64,000 nucleotides of DNA from Pyrrhosoma nymphula (taxonomy: Eukaryota; Arthropoda; Insecta; Odonata; Coenagrionidae): positions 81,915,094 through 81,979,093 of the forward strand of contig OY754337.1 in assembly GCA_963573305.1 (NCBI GenBank). Direction: 5' to 3'. How positions within the stretch are numbered: position 1 is the stretch's first letter; each line of letters starts with the position of its first letter. The notes beneath the pieces are model-generated. The model ran no database searches and had not been told where the DNA came from. It was given only the letters and a program-made list of their open reading frames with translations. A program made the translations under genes and the position numbers. Shown piece after piece: positions 59,100 to 64,000 of this stretch.

Positions 59100-59759
59100 A
59101 ACTACGTTCGTAAAATTCGATTCTCGTGACCTAGTAAAATCCTCACTAAATGACGCAAAACTCTAGTTAGGTAATGATTTTGACCATTTAAAAAAATAAC
59201 ACGCATTTCAGACAACTTCCATGACACATTCCTCAATCTATGACGTAAAAGTCTACTACAATAGTGTCACAATCCACTACCCTTACAAAAACCCTGGTGA
59301 AAACTGGGCCCTGCAAAGATGGTGTCTATTTATCATGCCATTATCCACATGCATTCTTCCACTAACGCATCGACGGCACAAGAAATGTGTTTGGTGTAAA
59401 TAGACCATTCCGGTTCGTAGGTGAGTCTTTACTTCCGCCAATTGAGTTTTAATGTCCTTCCTGTTATTTTGATCACTAAATCTTGATATAGAGAATTACA
59501 ATTAAATGGTTTTAGCATTAGGTTCAAAGCATCTCATATTGAAAAGTATTAATGAAAGTATTCGTTGAGAATATGCGTAATTGGAGTACTGTAAAACACA
59601 AATCTTAAGAAGATAAGCTGCGTTGAGTTAAACGGAAAGATGTTACCGCTAATCAACACAGATTCTAAGCCAATATGGGCCTCCGTAGAAGAGAAACTAA
59701 TCGTGTAGAAAGCAGTAGGCGAAGGGACCACTGACGTTATTGCTGTAGACCTCATGGTA
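59098..59759. other. Unassigned region
   Basis: No gene or transposon end is recognised. Confidence 0.4.
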
Positions 59760-60030
59760 ACCGCAGTAGAACAAAGAATGTTGAAAGTAATGGAATGAGG
59801 TGTTATTGAAGGATGATTAAGATGAAACGGATGGAGAAAATCACCAATGAAGAAGTCCTAAGAATATTTGGAGAGATAAGATGCATAGTGAGAATTCTGC
59901 AAAGTAGAAGATACTATCTTAATGGACACATTTTGTATCACAATAGCCTCTTGAAAAGAGGGCTGGAAGGAGAAATAAATGGAAATAATAACCGGATGGA
60001 ATACAGGGATGAAATCCAGTCGTATAATTG
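59760..60030 (+). pseudogene. LINE reverse transcriptase tail fragment
   Basis: RMIKMKRMEKITNEEVLR (from 59811), then a GHILYHNSLLKRGLEGEI string, match the RRMxKIxWxDxxTNEEVL...GHILRHNSLLKxxLEGxIEG tail of insect LINEs. A TGA replaces the tryptophan of the W/YRRM motif just upstream. It is a different LINE lineage from the RTE-like element 270 bases downstream, and on the opposite strand. Confidence 0.7.
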
Positions 60031-60296
60031 ATCACTAGTGATGACGAGACGAGCTGTAAAAATTCCTGAACATTTGTGAAATGCTAGGAGTAGAAAAATA
60101 TACCATTATATCGGATTACCACAATACTTAGTTGACAGCATTTTTGTCAAGATCCATAATCTTAACAAGCATACAAATTATTTGAATTCCTAACTTTCTT
60201 CGATTCTAGAGAACTTCGATTTATCTACCTATCTAGTCTCACGATTCTCTTTCCGTGGATGTTCTAAACAGCGTAATCTCCCTCTCTCCGATGGCG

Positions 60297-61166
60297 CTAT
60301 AGCCCTAGTTGAGCCTTGATCTCGTCAATTTTCCGTCTCCATTCATTCCGGTCTCTTGACTGTTCTCTCCAGTTCCCTAGTAAGTCTTTTGCATCCTTGC
60401 TTACATTTTCTTCCCATCTTGCCCGTGGCTTGCCCACTGGTATCTTTCCTCCCATACTCTCAGTTAAGACTTTTCTGGCCATCCGCACCTCTGGCATCCG
60501 CTGGACATGTCCAGCCCATCGGAGCCTCATTAACTTAACGTGCACGGAGATTTTGGGTTCTTTGTATAGTTGATATATTTCGTGGTTCCAACGAATTCTC
60601 CATATACCTTCTCTGTTTACTGGACCATAGATTCTCCTCAGAATTCTTCTTTCTAGGCTATCCAGTAGTTCAACAGATTTGGCCGTCAATGTCCATGTTT
60701 CACTTCCGTATGACAAAACTGTACGTATAACGGTTTTATAGAGTTTAACCTTTGTTTCCCTGTACACATTTTTTGACTTAAAGACAGGAAGTAGGGAATA
60801 GAAGGTACAGTGTGCTGCATCTATTCGCTTCCTTATTTCCTTGGTCTCATCGTTGTCCGAGGACACATTGGAACCCAAAAAGGTAAAGCTGTTCACACCT
60901 TCGAAGTTGTAGTTCCCAATGGTGATGTTTTGCCCATTACCAACTCTATGCTTTCTACTTTGTAACATAAACTTAGTTTTAGGTTCGTTTACTGTAAGGC
61001 CCAGATCTTTAGCAGCTGTTTCTAAGTTCCCAAAAGCTTCCTTTATTGATGGTACAGATCTTCCCAAAATACTCTTAACGGCGTATAGCTGGCGCAATTG
61101 ATCGCATTGTTCCGTTCTCGAATCGAAAATTGGCCCTGGTCCATTTTGAAGGGACTCTATACAGAC
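60297..61166 (-). pseudogene. RTE-like LINE reverse transcriptase C-terminal half
   Basis: The minus-strand frame is open for about 290 codons from a TGA at 61167-61169 to a natural stop at 60297. It contains AAKDLGLTVNEPKTKFML, FTFLGSNVSSD, YGSETWTL (WTL motif), LERRILRRIYGPV, WNHEIYQLYKEPKI, LRWAGHVQRMPE, GKPRARWEENV and a final EWRRKIDE. This is the thumb and tail of an RTE-clade polymerase. The catalytic box expected as YADD before the GRS motif reads YAVK (61085-61074) with one residue lost, so the polymerase is inactive. The N-terminal endonuclease and most of the polymerase are missing. Clade assignment is by remembered motifs and is moderately sure. Confidence 0.85.
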
Positions 61167-61169
61167 TCA

Positions 61170-62599
61170 TCTAAAGGGACTTAATACAGAGATTCGCCTC
61201 GCAGTTAACTTACTGAACATGTGGATCTTGTAATAGCAGTCATCAATAACAATTATATTGCTTGATAGATTTAGACATTTAGAGAGTCTCATCCAAACAA
61301 AATTTCATATCTCCGCCGGATATGGTTTAATTAGTCGGGAACATCATCCTTCAAATTAGTACGAGTAGGTATAGGTATTTTTGAGCATACGTTAGATACT
61401 GATAGGAGTTTTGGCTGCCCTGCATCTGCACTATTATCATCGGTATCCAATATTATTCATATACTTATGGCAACATCAGTTTTTGCTCTATCCTTTGCTC
61501 GTTTAAATGTAACTTTTAGATTATCAGTAGTAAATGTTCAGTGAGATTATTTATTACTATGTGATAATTAAAATGAAGAGTTTTTTCTATTAATCCGTTT
61601 AAACGAGGTGAAGATTACAATTTCCCGTTGTACTTTGAGCAAATGATACTAAAAATATTTCAGGGGTGCCGTTATTCTGTATCCTTCTCTTGAAAATGAA
61701 CGATCTTATTGTGTTGAAACTAGAAAATTATCATCCTGAAAAGTCTAATCGTTTTATCAACTTTATTATGAACAGATTAACTGGTTAGACTCTGTTAACT
61801 TAACTAGCTTAACGGAGGGGATACCTCACAGAGGGGCCACAATTCGTTAAATTTCTAAAATACTCCAAAAGGAATAATATGTTTCACTCACAAATTGCAG
61901 TTTCAAGGAACTTGTAAAGCTTATTGGTTGAATTTATTTTTCCTTGTTTCATCATCTAAGTCTATCATCTCATCATCACAATATTGTTGGTGTTTTTCCT
62001 GAAATGTATATCTTGTATTATTATAGCATAGATGCGTATTGACTGATGGAAAGGAAGTAAGAATTACTCTCTATCCCCACAGTTATTGCACATTAATATA
62101 GTCATTCTAGAGTATTTATGCTTGATTATATTAAATTTTCTTAATGTGGAAACTTTTATACCAATTATAATGTATGATTCTGGTTCATCAGGACCTTGGT
62201 CTGCAATAACATAAAAAACGCTTTATTAAAACGGCTAAGTTTCATGTGTAATCACACGCATTAAATGCGCCTTAGCATAAAGCTCTACAAACCATAGAAT
62301 TTACCGACCTAAAGACAATTGACAGGATCAATACTACGTCACAAAAATACAAACAAAGCTAATAATTTGGAGGTTTCCTAAATGAAACAAACTTATGGCC
62401 ATATCAGCATCCAGAAACTGGTGATGTGATTAAATACACACGAAACTTTGGCAATGGACTGAGATTTTTTTCATTCCATTGTGGACCGAGATCTCGATAT
62501 ATGGGAGGGTCCTTGCACTAAACCGCGAGGGGTGACGTAACCTCTCACGTATTGGATTACATAATCACACGCTATGGAAAATGCAGCGCCCTCGGGTAA
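61170..62599. other. AT-rich DNA without recognisable gene
   Basis: Nothing recognised. This is the quietest part of the right end. Confidence 0.45.
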
Positions 62600-63130
62600 T
62601 CAGGTTATTTTTTTGGCATCATAAAAGAATAACTTTACGAAAAATAATTCGATGATGTAGAGATAAATTTTTCCTCTTCCTGGATTCGGGGAGGAGAGGT
62701 GAATTCGAGAGGGAGTGGAGTAGTGTTTGTTGTTTTCGTTCCTTTTGTTTGGCGTTCGCCTTCACCACTCCTTCGTCCCACTTAAAGAGGGCGCGCAGCT
62801 CGCCTCTCTCCGGTTCATCGACCACCCCGACACTTTCGTCTCCATGGTGACCAAGCCCCCTGCCCCCCCCCCCCCCCCCCCAACTGATAATGAATCCTAA
62901 GCACGCATATGCATTCGGGGCCCGTCCTGAACACATCCACTAACCCCCCCCCCCCCAAATCCTCCTCCCTTTGACATTTCTCCCGCACACCCCTTCCACC
63001 CTCAACCCATTTCGGCTCCTCAGGTGGTTGATATGCATTCATGAAGATCCATGGGGGAACACTCTTTGGGTTGTGGGGAAGGGGTCATCCGTCACTTAAC
63101 CTCGGCTCCAACAATGGCGCGCTGCACTCA
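62600..63130. other. C-rich, CpG-containing island with poly(C) runs
   Basis: Two C homopolymers lie at 62863-62881 (19 C) and 62944-62956 (13 C), within a GC-richer block. The ORFs here (62619-62936, 62815-63042) are minus-strand readings of these runs. It may be a promoter island or a 5' UTR, but there is no supporting exon. Confidence 0.4.
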
Positions 63131-64000
63131 ACTCAGCGATGGCGACTCAACAAAAGAGGGGAGTTTAAGTGCCTTGGGACGCGTTAAAACACCGCTTTCG
63201 TCCATCAACGCAATAGGCTAGCGAGCCAGTTATTAACTAATTTTTTCTGGAAGTTTTATTTTTATTTTTTCAAACTCTTATTGCATTTGCATTCCGTCAG
63301 GCCATATGCCCTGTCGACGGGACATGCATAACAACTACATTGTACATAGAGTATAGTATATCAGGTTATGAATATGCAGCTCAGGCTCATTATGATTGCC
63401 TAGGAACACGGAATTGTATTACCAAACAACAAAACAATAGAACAATATAAACCATAGAAATTCAATTTTCATTTTTTAATATAAAATAACGTATGACATG
63501 AAGTAATTTAGCAAAGTAGTAAATTCAGTATTTTTTTGTTACAGTTTGAGTGAGTGACATATCATGAAGCATGTGATTATGTAAAAGCTTTTTGACAGCA
63601 GTTTTAAGGTTACATATGCTTTCTTGGCATAAATAATCGATATCTTAGGAGTATTTATTTATAAGTTTGGGGATAGGTATTTATTTCAATCTCCTACCGT
63701 AATCAGTATACGCTTTTGGTACGACAAAAAGTTAAGGCTGGAAGTTGAAATTGAGCGCATAGTTAGCTACTCAGTTAAGCGTCATTTCAAATGTGAGAAA
63801 CATTTTGTTCGCTCAATCTGAATAGCAGACTTCAATGACTCCAAAATCCAAAAACTCTAGGTCTTCAAACATCGAGTTGCCGCTAAGCTATCGAAATACA
63901 ACGGGTTTATCTTTTTTGCAGTTGGAGCCGATTTACCCAGGTTTGCGTGTGTCATTAATTTGAGCTTCATGAACATGGTCAATGAACGCTCAGTAAATAC
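63131..64000. other. AT-rich DNA, nothing recognised
   Basis: No gene, tRNA or transposon end identified to the window edge. Confidence 0.4.

Noticed and set aside
57756..59166. ORFs translated from (TA)n tracts as poly-Tyr/Ile proteins
   Set aside because: They are simple-repeat readings. Only the endonuclease part after 58440 has family motifs.
1..64000. Integrated virus or bacterial-type operon
   Set aside because: No capsid, polymerase or envelope-like reading frames and no operon spacing were found. All polymerase motifs are of LINE or Penelope type.

Overview
The window looks like AT-rich intergenic (and perhaps intronic) DNA from a large, transposon-laden eukaryotic genome. It is most probably from an arthropod, likely an insect. 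The reasons are the absence of dense operon-like coding, the lack of any long intact host ORF, consensus spliceosomal sites, tRNA-derived SINEs, and a mixture of hAT, piggyBac-like, LINE and Penelope-like relics. The species cannot be named from this evidence. Almost every long ORF is a chance reading or a transposon fragment.

Layout. 1-12.5 kb: mostly unassigned, with one inverted repeat (1945-2142), a decayed LINE reverse transcriptase tail (4870-5540), the first copy of a TTAA-flanked MITE family (8420-8974) and a GC-richer block with a SINE-like unit and a TATA/CRE promoter candidate (10.1-10.7 kb). 12.5-20 kb: a dense nest of SINEs (two head to head), a Helitron-like unit, a 187-bp MITE, a second copy of the TTAA MITE and a 677-bp hAT element with its 8-bp duplication. 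20-33 kb: mostly AT-rich and unassigned, but with a Penelope-type inverted relic (22.3-22.7 kb), a 16-bp-arm hairpin (24.0 kb) and, on the minus strand, the best candidate host exon (27487-27605) with a possible terminal exon and poly(A) signals near 26.05-26.43 kb. 33-38 kb: a fold-back element, a piggyBac-like MITE with TTAA sites, a GC island, a Penelope terminal-repeat relic and a LINE tail split by a hAT insertion. 38-50 kb: sparse, with an RTE-like tail (41.6 kb), a SINE, the third TTAA MITE copy and three inverted repeats. 50-52 kb: an unusual element with a 6-bp duplication, then a TATA promoter candidate with a possible first exon. 54.9-61.2 kb: SINE, inverted repeat, Jockey/CR1-like LINE end, then a Penelope-like cluster made of a perfect 90-bp-arm palindrome, a GIY-YIG endonuclease remnant and four (TA)n tracts, followed by two more LINE tails. 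61-64 kb: unassigned apart from a C-rich island.

The strongest cross-window signal is a recurring motif, CTGANGA + one base + short hairpin + GAAA. It sits in the Penelope terminal repeat and in several otherwise different inverted repeats (2.06, 22.3, 22.6, 26.7, 48.6, 55.5 and 58 kb). It resembles a hammerhead ribozyme core. At three sites the flanks could form the closing stem. Hammerhead motifs are established in Penelope-like elements. Whether these copies can cleave is not shown here.
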